Shown piece by piece: positions 46,003-54,189 of a stretch of DNA of 64,000 nucleotides. A program made the position numbers and the translations under genes. The stretch's first letter is position 1. The number at the start of each line of letters is the position of its first letter. Origin of the DNA: Neobacillus sp. OS1-2 (lineage in GTDB: Bacteria; Bacillota; Bacilli; Bacillales; Cytobacillaceae); NCBI RefSeq assembly GCF_030915505.1, contig NZ_CP133265.1, forward strand, positions 2,632,001-2,696,000, given 5' to 3'. The notes below the pieces were generated by a model that saw only the letters and a program-made list of their open reading frames with translations, was not told the origin of the DNA and ran no database searches.

Positions 46003-46030
46003 GTCTGTAAAAGGAATCGGGGGTACATGT

Positions 46031-46378
46031 ATGGAGAAAACGTTGATAGAAATCGAACAAATATCAGCAGTTCTGAAATTGCTTGGGGACAAAACAAGAA
46101 TGACTATTATCGCCATTTTAAAATTACGTGAGTGCTGCGTGTGTGAAATGCAAGAAGTATTTGACATGAGTCAGCCTTCCATCAGCCAGCACCTACGAAA
46201 ATTAAAAGATGCAGGACTGGTAAAGGAAACCAAAAAGGGACAGTGGGTGTATTACTCCCTTAATCAGCAAAATCCTGTTTTCGCAATGATAGATCAAATT
46301 TTAGAATATGCGCCGGAACAAACAGAAAAAATTAGACAAATAGAAAAAAGTAATCCAACGCTTCGTTGCGGTTGCTAA
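46031..46378 (+). CDS. arsR: arsenite-responsive repressor ArsR
   Basis: A 115-aa ArsR repressor. The As(III)-binding cysteines are in [11 protein letters not shown] (about 36-41), in the recognition region; the HTH continues as [16 protein letters not shown]. The C-terminus ends in LRCGC, adding possible thiolates. As(III) binding releases it from the ars promoter. The start at 46031 is preferred over the frame start at 45995 because conserved sequence begins there. First gene of the arsR-acr3-arsC run. Confidence 0.92.
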   Translation: MEKTLIEIEQISAVLKLLGDKTRMTIIAILKLRECCVCEMQEVFDMSQPSISQHLRKLKDAGLVKETKKGQWVYYSLNQQNPVFAMIDQILEYAPEQTEKIRQIEKSNPTLRCGC

Positions 46379-46391
46379 GGGGAGTAGAAAA

Positions 46392-47450
46392 GTGAGTACA
46401 AAAACAGAAAAGAAACGCCTTTCATTTTTAGACCGGTACTTAACACTATGGATCTTTTTGGCGATGGCAGTAGGAATCGGATTAGGATTCGTCTTTCCCA
46501 GCTTTATAGATAGTATGAACAAATTGCAGGTTGGAACAACATCCATTCCACTTGCCATTGGCTTAATATTAATGATGTATCCCCCATTAGCCAAAGTTAG
46601 ATATGAGGAGATTGGGCGAGTATTTAAAGACGTAAAAGTGTTAGCATTATCACTGGTACAAAACTGGATTATTGGACCAATTCTTATGTTTTTATTAGCA
46701 ATCATTTTTTTACCAGATAAACCAGAGTATATGGTTGGTCTAATCATGATTGGTTTAGCTCGCTGCATTGCGATGGTTATTGTATGGAACGATCTTGCCA
46801 AAGGTGATACGGAATATGCGGCAGGATTAGTAGCCTTCAATGCCATTTTTCAAGTAATATTCTTTTCAGTGTATGCTTACGTGTTTGTAACCATCATACC
46901 AGGATGGTTCGGAATCCATGGGGCAATCGTCAATATTACAATGGTGGAGGTTGCTAAATCTGTTTTCATCTATCTAGGTATACCATTTATTGCTGGAATG
47001 ATAACACGCTTTATAATGGTAAAAGCAAAAGGCAGACAATGGTATGAGAAAGTATTTGTTCCTAAAATAAGCCCGATAACGTTAATTGCCTTACTATTTA
47101 CAATCATCTTCATGTTCTCTTTAAAAGGAAACATGATTGTAAGTTTACCACTGGATGTCGTTCGTGTAGCCATTCCATTATTGGTATACTTTATACTTAT
47201 GTTCTTCGTTTCCTTTTTCATGGGAAGAAAAATTGGAGCAGGCTACGCCGTCACCACAACACTTTCTTTTACAGCTGGAAGTAATAACTTCGAGTTAGCC
47301 ATTGCTGTTGCTGTTGGTGTATTTGGGATTCATTCTGGTGCAGCCTTTGCAGCGGTAATAGGACCACTTGTAGAGGTGCCAGTAATGATTGGATTGGTTA
47401 ATGTAGCATTTTGGTTAAGACGAAAATACTTCAAAGAAAATGCAGCTTAA
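46392..47450 (+). CDS. acr3: arsenite efflux permease Acr3
   Basis: A 352-aa ten-helix membrane protein of the ACR3 family (also annotated ArsB in bacilli). Seen: [20 protein letters not shown] at the start, [16 protein letters not shown] with the conserved Cys, and [16 protein letters not shown] near the end. It exports As(III) using the proton gradient. It lies 14 bp after arsR with GGGGAG upstream. Confidence 0.95.
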   Translation: MSTKTEKKRLSFLDRYLTLWIFLAMAVGIGLGFVFPSFIDSMNKLQVGTTSIPLAIGLILMMYPPLAKVRYEEIGRVFKDVKVLALSLVQNWIIGPILMFLLAIIFLPDKPEYMVGLIMIGLARCIAMVIVWNDLAKGDTEYAAGLVAFNAIFQVIFFSVYAYVFVTIIPGWFGIHGAIVNITMVEVAKSVFIYLGIPFIAGMITRFIMVKAKGRQWYEKVFVPKISPITLIALLFTIIFMFSLKGNMIVSLPLDVVRVAIPLLVYFILMFFVSFFMGRKIGAGYAVTTTLSFTAGSNNFELAIAVAVGVFGIHSGAAFAAVIGPLVEVPVMIGLVNVAFWLRRKYFKENAA

Positions 47451-47471
47451 TAATAAAGGTGGAACTTCAAA

Positions 47472-47895
47472 ATGGAAAACAAAAAGAAAATTTACTTCTT
47501 GTGTACAGGGAACTCTTGCCGTAGCCAAATAGCGGAAGGATGGGCAAAACAATATTTAGGTGATAAATGGGAAGTAAGAAGCGCAGGTATTGAAACACAT
47601 GGTTTGAATCCCAATGCGGTAAAAGCGATGAAAGAAGCTGGAATTGATATTTCAAACCATACATTCTGATCTTATCGAACCTGAATATTTAAACAGCTCT
47701 GATTTAGTGGTAACATTATGCGGGGACGCAGATGACAAATGCCCGGTTACACCGCCAAGTGTAAAACGAGTACATTGGGGATTCGATGATCCTGCAAAAG
47801 CTCAAGGAACAGACGAAGAAAAATGGGCATTTTTCCAACGTGTTCGTGATGATATCGGAAATCGTATTAAGCATTTTGCAAAAACTGGAGTGTAA
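47472..47895 (+). pseudogene. arsC: arsenate reductase arsC with a one-base frameshift
   Basis: A thioredoxin-type ArsC broken by one extra T at about 47664-47665. The first frame carries the active site [15 protein letters not shown] and runs to a stop at 47667-47669. After the shift the second frame has [17 protein letters not shown] and [10 protein letters not shown]. Deleting one T gives SNHTSDLIEPE and a normal protein of about 140 aa with all catalytic cysteines. Either a recent mutation or a sequencing error. Confidence 0.9.
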
Positions 47896-47905
47896 TTATT
47901 AATGA

Positions 47906-47926
47906 ATAGCCGGGAGTATCTCCTGG
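47906..47926 (+). terminator. hairpin after arsC
   Basis: AGCCGGGAG-tat-CTCCTGGCT stem without a clean T-run (ATAAATTT follows). It may be a weak terminator or a processing site between arsC and the HesB-like gene. Confidence 0.45.
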
Positions 47927-47952
47927 CTATAAATTTCAATTATAGAAGGAAA

Positions 47953-48237
47953 TTGAACCTGATAATCACTGACACAGCTCGTGATGAGTTCAAAAAAATG
48001 TTCGAAAAAGAAAATGCTAAGAACATTCGAATCTTCTTTGATGGCTTTGGCTGAGGACAGCCAAGAATTGGACTGGCTCTGGATGAGCCGGAAGCAGATG
48101 ATATAGTTGACACCATCAACGGCATATTAGTAGCAATCGATCCAAAAATTATAGCAAATACCGAAGATTTGATTTTTGACCGCAGTGGCAAGGGATCAGG
48201 AATTTCGATGATCGGGAATACAGGAAGATGTTGTTAA
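47953..48237 (+). CDS. HesB/IscA-like protein with in-frame TGA, probable selenoprotein
   Basis: A 94-residue frame if TGA at 48052-48054 is read through. Upstream: TDTARDEFKKMFEKENAKNI and RIFFDGFG. TGA follows, then GQPRIGLALDEPEADD and a tail ending SMIGNTGRCC. The HesB-like family has Cys (or selenocysteine) exactly here, in GFG-C-GGP. A 7-bp stem (48073-48079 with 48085-48091) with loop TGGAT lies 18 nt downstream of TGA, within bacterial SECIS distance rules. The start is TTG 47953 (AGAAGGA just upstream) or ATG 47902, which is in frame. Selenoprotein status depends on selABCD elsewhere; otherwise it is a pseudogene. Confidence 0.75.
48055..48091 (+). promoter_or_regulatory. candidate SECIS element
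   Basis: Stem CTGGCTC / GAGCCGG (one T-G pair) with apical loop TGGAT, having G as second base, 25 nt between TGA and the loop. This fits the known bacterial pattern of a small stem-loop with a G at the loop start. Confidence 0.65.
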
Positions 48238-48261
48238 AAAAGACCATACTGGTCTTTTTTC
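48236..48261. terminator. bidirectional terminator
   Basis: AAAAAGACCA-tac-TGGTCTTTTTT stem with A and T runs on both sides. It separates the HesB-like gene from the convergent 69-aa gene. Confidence 0.85.
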
Positions 48262-48469
48262 ATTTATTCAATTTATCTCTTAGCTCATGGTATGCTTCTT
48301 TAAATCGTTGATAGGTTTGTGAACCGTATTCCTCGTTGTTCTGATGAAAAAATAGCTCCATCGTAATCTCTTTTGCTTGCTCAATCGTACAATTTCGCGA
48401 AATTTTTATGAGGTTTAAATAGGATAAAAAATATTCCTTCTTCAATACACCTGCATGATTAACGGTCAT
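48260..48469 (-). CDS. small hypothetical protein
   Basis: A 69-aa charged helical protein (VLKKEYFLSYLNLIKISRNC at the start; a later QTYQRFKEAYHELRDKL). It is preceded by an excellent GGAGGTG at 3-5 nt from the ATG, so it is a real gene. It lies 64 bp downstream of the arsI gene on the same strand and probably belongs to its transcript. The family is not recognised. Confidence 0.65.
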   Translation of the reverse strand: MTVNHAGVLKKEYFLSYLNLIKISRNCTIEQAKEITMELFFHQNNEEYGSQTYQRFKEAYHELRDKLNK

Positions 48470-48532
48470 AAACTCACCTCCATACTAAAGGTCTCAAACA
48501 AACATGAGACCCTTAATGATATAATTATTTCA

Positions 48533-49012
48533 TTAACAGCAGCTAGCTGTATTCTTGTCTTGAGCATCCGTAGAACAACACTCCACCTTATCTGTCTTCG
48601 GTTCTGTCCAGCAACAAGCAGAATCATTTGAATTGATCTCTTCCATATTTGCCTTTGTGTAAAAGAACTCCCACTCGTTTCCATCGGGATCGTTAACCCA
48701 AAACTTATCTTGGAGAGCATAACAACATGTTGTATTAATTTCTTCGAGTTGAGGCTCAATCCCGACTTCTAAAAGTCTATTTTTATGAGCCATAACCTCT
48801 GCTGAACTTTCTACTTGAATGCCAAAGTGTCCAACTTGATTTCCGCTTACTTCGTCTTGAAGATTAAGCGTAAAGTTTAATCCCGGTGATTCAAGCAGGT
48901 ACTTTGCATAACCTGGCTTTATTTTTACTGGATCAGCTCCAAATAATTTGCTATAAAACTCGATCGATTTCTCCAGGTTTGTTACGTTAAGACCAACATG
49001 TGCATATTTCAT
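48533..49012 (-). CDS. arsI: ArsI-type C-As lyase (VOC family)
   Basis: A 159-aa VOC dioxygenase of the ArsI/CadI class, which cleaves the carbon-arsenic bond of trivalent organoarsenicals. Seen: HVGLNVTNLEKSIEFYSKLF at the start (first His ligand), GHFGIQVES (second His), the adjacent cysteines TTCCYALQDKFWVNDPDG that bind As(III), and EWEFFYT (Glu ligand). The C-terminal tail adds three more cysteine pairs (SACCW, VECCS, ASCC). AGGAGG lies upstream of the ATG. Controlled, by context, by the MarR gene 190 bp upstream. Confidence 0.9.
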   Translation of the reverse strand: MKYAHVGLNVTNLEKSIEFYSKLFGADPVKIKPGYAKYLLESPGLNFTLNLQDEVSGNQVGHFGIQVESSAEVMAHKNRLLEVGIEPQLEEINTTCCYALQDKFWVNDPDGNEWEFFYTKANMEEINSNDSACCWTEPKTDKVECCSTDAQDKNTASCC

Positions 49013-49153
49013 TTTAATTTCCTCCTAATTTTATAAATAATTTTTTAATATAACCGCTTACGAGCGTATCATGTGGCTGTTTCAGCTTCCAATTGATCAT
49101 TGTTGTCTCTGGGCAACACCTCCTTAATAGCCACATGCGCAACAATGATTTAT

Positions 49154-49166
49154 TTGCAATTTGCAA
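49154..49166. promoter_or_regulatory. candidate MarR operator upstream of arsI
   Basis: TTGCAATTTGCAA, identical to the 13-mer upstream of the MarR gene at 49684. Each half, TTGCAA, is itself a palindrome. Confidence 0.6.
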
Positions 49167-49201
49167 GTATTGGATTTTAATTAGAGAGCAAGAAATCTTG
49201 C

Positions 49202-49648
49202 TCAAAGTAATGATTTACAACAAACAGTTGATTTGGACATGGCGTCATTTAAAAGTTGGATCGATTTAATCACCATATCTCGTTCAAACTCACTCATATT
49301 CGAAAATACTTCGTCGAGATATTGTTTCATATCTGCGTCAATCTTTGCAGCAACATAATTGCCTTGCGTAGTTAGGGATAATTGGTATACACGTCTGTCT
49401 TCAGGAAGTGGCGACTTTTTAACCAGTTCCATCTTTACTAGCGTTTGAACTTGCCGGCTAAAAGTGGTTATATCCATCCCCAGAGTATCGGCAACTTGTT
49501 GCATTGAAGGTCTGTTGTAGCGAAGGATTTCATAAAGAATATGGCTCTGTACAAGGGATATATCCTCTCCTCCAATTCGACAGCAATTTTTATTTAAAAG
49601 TCCGAATCGTCTTGTCATGATTTGAAACAACTCTCGAACATCTTCCAT
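49202..49648 (-). CDS. MarR-family regulator with cysteine pairs
   Basis: A 148-aa MarR-type winged-helix regulator (YEILRYNRPSMQQVADTLGM, then DITTFSRQVQTLVKM and the wing DRRVYQLSL). It carries two vicinal cysteine pairs (LNKNCCRI and TVCCKSLL at the end), unusual for MarR and suitable for As(III) binding. The start at 49648 is set by AGAGGTG. It lies directly upstream of arsI on the same strand, and both promoters share the same 13-bp motif. It is probably an arsenical sensor of the island. Confidence 0.8.
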   Translation of the reverse strand: MEDVRELFQIMTRRFGLLNKNCCRIGGEDISLVQSHILYEILRYNRPSMQQVADTLGMDITTFSRQVQTLVKMELVKKSPLPEDRRVYQLSLTTQGNYVAAKIDADMKQYLDEVFSNMSEFERDMVIKSIQLLNDAMSKSTVCCKSLL

Positions 49649-49683
49649 AATTTTCACCTCTGATTTATTTATATACTAATTAA

Positions 49684-49696
49684 TTGCAATTTGCAA
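49684..49696. promoter_or_regulatory. candidate MarR operator upstream of its own gene
   Basis: TTGCAATTTGCAA, the same 13-mer as at 49154, 36 bp before the MarR start. Confidence 0.6.
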
Positions 49697-50133
49697 CTTC
49701 TTTATCTTTAAAAATTGGAAAAATTTTAGGAAATGCTGATAAGCCACATTAAATGGGGATTCAAATGAAATTTGAAACAAGGCTGGCTTGTGTGACTTAT
49801 CATGAATCGATTTTAAATATCCATAACTAGGAGGGCATTGAGGACCGAATCCCCATATTAGAAGAAAATCAGAAAGGATATAGTTGAAAAGAACTTGCCT
49901 CGTTTAAGAGGTAACGAAAAAATTTCAATGAGAGGGTACTGTTTTATTCAACATTGTGAAAAGTTTCGCTTAAACTAACGGGTGCTTTAGCTGAAGAAGC
50001 CAAAAAGGACTTAAATGATCCTTTTTTTTCGAGGCTGATTGGTTATATGTAGAAGTACTTGGAACTGATTGGGATCCTGAAATTAGCGCATTATTTCCTT
50101 TAGAACATCGAACTGACGGCAATTTAACTCAGT
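49697..50133. other. gap with gene remnants and a terminator
   Basis: AAAAAGGA-cttaaatga-TCCTTTTTTTT (50004-50030) is a good terminator. A frame just after it (LYVEVLGTDWDPEISALFPL, then EHRTDGNLTQFEVT and stop, to 50148) looks like a coding remnant without a start. Confidence 0.4.
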
Positions 50134-50610
50134 TTGAAGTTACTTGAAGAAGCTTTAAATTTAGGGAAGAAGAAAATGATGATGCCAATTTCCCTCCAAG
50201 ACGTTGAGATATTAAATAGCATCGGTATTATTTATAACGAAACAAACCAGTATGAACTTTCAATCAAAACGTATGAGAAGGCAATAAAACACCTAAAGGA
50301 CATTGTTGATGTTCCTGATAGAAAAGTAGAAATCAGAATTTACTATGGATTAGCAAAATCTCTTTTTAAGAATGGTAATTTTATTGAGTCTATGAAATTC
50401 TGCAATAAAGGTATAAACCTATGTCTCAATGAAGATTTGTTATATCTTTTAGGGGAACTTAATTATGAACTAGGACAGAACTATCATGCTTTAAAACAAA
50501 ATGACCATGCACGTAAACATTTTTCAACGTCGCTCCAATTGTTCCAATTATCTGAACGATCAACTTTTATAGAAGTGATTGAAAAGAGAATTTCTTCACT
50601 AGACAATTAG
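50134..50610 (+). pseudogene. TPR regulator, C-terminal fragment
   Basis: A 158-aa frame of tetratricopeptide repeats (ILNSIGIIYNETNQYELSIK, YGLAKSLFKNGNFIESMKFC, YELGQNYHALKQNDHARKHF). This is the C-terminal, peptide-binding half of an RRNPP-type (PlcR/NprR/AimR-like) quorum regulator or a similar TPR protein. The expected N-terminal HTH and first repeats are absent, a stop lies 9 bp before the TTG, and no ribosome site is seen. Probably a decayed gene. No signal peptide gene follows. Confidence 0.6.
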
Positions 50611-51040
50611 GTATAATACTTCTTTATTTTGTTTAAATGTAGGCAATACATATCGAATCAACAAAGGTACTCTTAACACAATGAAAGCTTTTCCTCCACT
50701 AAGGCACCAGTACAAATTGATGTCTTAATGACTCTAAAGAAGTCCAAAAATAACTATGATTATATTTTTGGCGAGATAGTAAGGAACTAGTGCCACTTAC
50801 AGATGCCTTGTGTAAATTTATACGTTTTTTGAGATCATACCGTCATTTTTAAGGCAAAAAGATAATGATAGTATTTGAGTGTAGTAGAACAACGACTACT
50901 AATCCAAATACGATCGTATCAGACATGGTAAATATTTGGAAGAATTGTTGTTACTAAGAGAGGAATTGTCGCTGACTTAACTTGGCTACTTGTGTTCGAC
51001 ATCTACAAACAGTAAAAATTCAGTTTAAAGGATGTTTTTA
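50611..51040. other. gap with a short coding remnant
   Basis: No intact gene. A frame ending at about 50790 (APVQIDVLMTLKKSKNNYDY, then IFGEIVRN and stop) is a likely remnant; not identified. Confidence 0.3.
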
Positions 51041-51997
51041 ATGAAAATTTTAGCTCCAATATTAATCATTGCGTTCATTCTTAGTCTTTTTTTACACAAA
51101 TACTTAGATTTAGGGAAATATCCATTCGTAAAGAAGATTTCAATTGGTTTAATATGTACTTTATTGATTGGTGCTTTGGCTATTGTGTTTACCAATATAA
51201 GTTTTGGTAAAGAAAATGTAGGATGGCATGTTAAATATATGGACTACGACAGAATGCATATGTATTCCACAGGCAAATCTCAAAAAATTGCATTAATAGA
51301 TAGCGGTGTGTCTGATTTTCAAATAAGTAATAAGTATGACAACTCCATTGCTTTAGTAGGGAGTGAGCAAGATAATAACGGGCACGGAACAATGATGTTC
51401 TCCATTCTGAAAGGGTATGATGAGGAGATTATTGGAATTTCCCCGGATGCTGAAGTTATTTCGATTAAAGTAATGGATTCAGAAGAAAAAATAAATCCTG
51501 TGACCATGGTAAAGGCAATTGAAGAAGCAATTAAGCTTAAAAGCACTGTTATTAATATAAGCATCGGCAGTCATAAATTTAATCAAGAAATTTCTGATGT
51601 GATTGATGTTGCCTTAAACCAAGGCATTACAGTTGTTGCGTCTTCAGGCGATTATTCTAATGGCGACATGATGTTTCCGGCCAATAAACCTGGAGTAATC
51701 TCTGTTGGTTCTTTATCGGCTAATGGAAGTGTATCTGATTTTACCAATGCGCCTAATGACACAACAATTAATGCTCCCGGTGATGAAATAAAAATCATTC
51801 TCCCTAACAAAAAAGTAGAATCGAATTCTGGAACGTCTCAATCAACAGTAATCATTTCTGGATATGTTTCATTGTTAAAAGATTATGCGGCGCAGGAAAA
51901 AATTAAGTTACCAAATGAAAAAATCATCGAGTTATTATCAAAAATTAATAACAAAAAAACGAATTATGCGAAGGCTTTTTCTAGCTTACATAATTAA
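51041..51997 (+). CDS. membrane-anchored subtilisin-like serine protease
   Basis: A 318-aa S8-family protease. Two N-terminal membrane helices (MKILAPILIIAFILSLFLH and IGLICTLLIGALAIVF) precede the catalytic domain. The triad is visible: Asp in IALIDSGV, His in DNNGHGTMM and Ser in SNSGTSQST. There is no typical prodomain. The active domain is compact (about 240 aa) and probably faces the outside. AAAGGATG precedes the ATG at 51041. Substrate unknown. Confidence 0.85.
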   Translation: MKILAPILIIAFILSLFLHKYLDLGKYPFVKKISIGLICTLLIGALAIVFTNISFGKENVGWHVKYMDYDRMHMYSTGKSQKIALIDSGVSDFQISNKYDNSIALVGSEQDNNGHGTMMFSILKGYDEEIIGISPDAEVISIKVMDSEEKINPVTMVKAIEEAIKLKSTVINISIGSHKFNQEISDVIDVALNQGITVVASSGDYSNGDMMFPANKPGVISVGSLSANGSVSDFTNAPNDTTINAPGDEIKIILPNKKVESNSGTSQSTVIISGYVSLLKDYAAQEKIKLPNEKIIELLSKINNKKTNYAKAFSSLHN

Positions 51998-52008
51998 TTG
52001 CAGTTCAA

Positions 52009-52034
52009 TGAGGCATCCTACGGGGTGCTTTTTC
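52009..52034 (+). terminator. terminator after protease gene
   Basis: GGCATCC-tac-GGGGTGCT stem and T5. Confidence 0.75.
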
Positions 52035-52298
52035 AATTAATTGGAGTCGAAATAGGAATCCATATTACATGATGAAACTATTACTACTGACAGGATCGAA
52101 GCCCATGGGCAGTTACGTTCTACCCTGGCTGATATAATAAGACCAAAATAAATAAGGTCAACCAGAAATTTAGCATACTGGCCAACCTTATAATATGAAC
52201 GAGCAGGTTAACTAAGGATTAATTGTTGATGTGCTTACACACCTCGCTACTATAGATAAGAATCCGATTGTGAAAGAAGTAATCCTATTACCCACAAA

Positions 52299-54041
52299 CT
52301 ATTTTATAGACTCCAGAAGACTATTGATGGAGCGATTTAGTTCATTTATGTTAGCACCTTCTACAGTCGCATCTTTAAGGTTATATTTCTTTTTTAGTTG
52401 AATAATTCTCTCTATACTTTCATTTACTCTTTGTACTGAAATTTCCCCATTTTGAACGGCAGTTTTTAGAGAGGAAACAATTTTCACAACATTATTATAG
52501 TCATGCCCTACTAAAATAATATCGCTTCCTGCCTTTACTGATTCCACCGCTGCTTTGCCAATATCAAAATGTTCGGTAATGGCCCCCATTGTCATATCGT
52601 CCGTTATGGTAACTCCCGTGAAACCAAGTTGTTTTCTAAGAAGATCCGTCATGACAGCTTTTGACATGGACGCTGGATTAGTTTGATCTAATTGAGGCAA
52701 TAAGATATGGGCAACCATCACAACATCAGCTCCATGATCAATCGCACGTTCAAACGGAATTAACTCTAGTTTCTTAAGCTCTTCAAGACTCTTATTTACA
52801 ATCGGGAGCTCCAGATGGGAATCAACCGATGTATCTCCGTGACCGGGAAAATGCTTAACGGTAGAGATGATGTTTTGCGATTGAATTCCTTTCATCGTTT
52901 GAATCCCAAGTTCACTTACTACTTCCGGATTATCTCCAAAGGATCGATCACCGATTACGGGGTTATTGGGATTGCTGTTAATATCAAGAACAGGAGCAAA
53001 ATCGAGATTTAAACCAAACTCATTTACTTCCTGACCTAAAAGTGTTCCAACTTTATAAGAAAACTGAGGATTATTTACCTTTCCAATCTGTGTATTTGGA
53101 GGAAAGTTTACAAGACCACCTGGCAATCTTGTTACTCTTCCGCCCTCTTGGTCAGTGCCTAAAAAAAGCGGTAGATTCGAACTATTTCCCTTTTTCAGTT
53201 GGTTTATAAGTTGAACGGTTTGTGCAGGGGTTTCTAAATTATTTTTGTAAAAAATAATTCCTCCGACATGGTATTGGCTTAGTAACTTTTTTGTGTTTGT
53301 ATCCATCGTGGTTCCGGAAATTCCAGCAAGAATCATTTGGCCAATTTTATCTTCTAAGCTCATTTTAGAAATGACTTCTGAAATAGTTTGATTTTCTTGT
53401 TGGATGGGTGCCTTTTCAAGCTGCGTTAGAAGTGAGATATGGTCAACTTTAGGATTTGGCGCCTGCTCTGTTTTTATTGGTAAAACCCACAATAAATCAG
53501 TAGAAGTCGTTGCATGATAGACAAGGATCATTTGGTTATGAGTTGAATCTTTATAGTATCGAATGGCATCGGGTTCTCCACCATATTTCTTAATTTCATT
53601 TAAAGAAATATTTTGTAGTTCTGAATCATAAGATCGGATATCAATCACAGTATTATTGGTATAGCCGATTGAAGCGTGATGACTTTCGTATTCCTCATAC
53701 CTGCCTTTTGCAGTCTCCGAAATATGATCTGATTTTCCCCACTCTTGATTTACTTCTTTCCATTCTGTTTTGCCGGAAATGAAGGAAATGTTCGGAACCT
53801 TACCATCCTTAGACAAGGAAAACGTTTCTTTTACCAATCTCTTAAGACTTGAGGTCTGATCCTTGTTCGAATCCACTATATTCTTATCGGGAGGATTAGT
53901 TATAATGGAGCGATCTTTCACTGGCGTCTGTTCGCTATGATTTGCTTTGATTGCATAATAAGCTCCAATGATTATAGCCAACACTAGAAGTAGAATTGTC
54001 AAAACAAGTAACTTATTCCGAGAATTCCTTTGTCTTTTCAT
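52299..54041 (-). CDS. NagZ-like beta-N-acetylhexosaminidase with DUF4309-like domain
   Basis: A 580-aa protein: N-terminal membrane anchor (LLVLTILLLVLAIIIGAYY), a DUF4309-like domain (about 75-195, with WGKSDH.., YEEYESHHASIGYTNN and LNEIKKYGGEPDAI), then a complete GH3 catalytic domain. The latter shows GTDQEGGRVTRLPG, VIGDRSFGDNP, the NagZ signature KHFPGHGDTSVDSH and the nucleophile Asp in TITDDMTMGAI. NagZ removes GlcNAc from muropeptides during wall recycling. The same accessory domain occurs at the end of the neighbouring M56 protein. Monocistronic. Confidence 0.85.
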   Translation of the reverse strand: MKRQRNSRNKLLVLTILLLVLAIIIGAYYAIKANHSEQTPVKDRSIITNPPDKNIVDSNKDQTSSLKRLVKETFSLSKDGKVPNISFISGKTEWKEVNQEWGKSDHISETAKGRYEEYESHHASIGYTNNTVIDIRSYDSELQNISLNEIKKYGGEPDAIRYYKDSTHNQMILVYHATTSTDLLWVLPIKTEQAPNPKVDHISLLTQLEKAPIQQENQTISEVISKMSLEDKIGQMILAGISGTTMDTNTKKLLSQYHVGGIIFYKNNLETPAQTVQLINQLKKGNSSNLPLFLGTDQEGGRVTRLPGGLVNFPPNTQIGKVNNPQFSYKVGTLLGQEVNEFGLNLDFAPVLDINSNPNNPVIGDRSFGDNPEVVSELGIQTMKGIQSQNIISTVKHFPGHGDTSVDSHLELPIVNKSLEELKKLELIPFERAIDHGADVVMVAHILLPQLDQTNPASMSKAVMTDLLRKQLGFTGVTITDDMTMGAITEHFDIGKAAVESVKAGSDIILVGHDYNNVVKIVSSLKTAVQNGEISVQRVNESIERIIQLKKKYNLKDATVEGANINELNRSINSLLESIK

Positions 54042-54074
54042 CTCCAGTTCCCCTTTCTATTCTAGTATTTATCA

Positions 54075-54107
54075 TAAAAAAGGATGAAACCATTATGATT
54101 TCATCCT
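54075..54107 (-). terminator. terminator of the blaI-M56 operon
   Basis: GGATGAAA / TTTCATCC stem; on the minus strand it is followed by T6. Confidence 0.8.
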
Positions 54108-54189
54108 CTATTTAAGCGTCAATTATAAAGTTTGCACCTTATAACGAAACTCGTTTTCAATAGTCGATCCTTTTTTATTTCATATTGTA

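Noticed and set aside
47940..48191. 83-aa minus-strand frame opposite the HesB-like gene
   Set aside because: No ribosome site or family, and the plus strand encodes a recognisable HesB-like protein.
49014..49205. 63-aa minus frame between the MarR gene and arsI
   Set aside because: It covers the arsI promoter and the 13-bp motif. An internal 28-aa frame has a good AGGAGG but no recognisable content.
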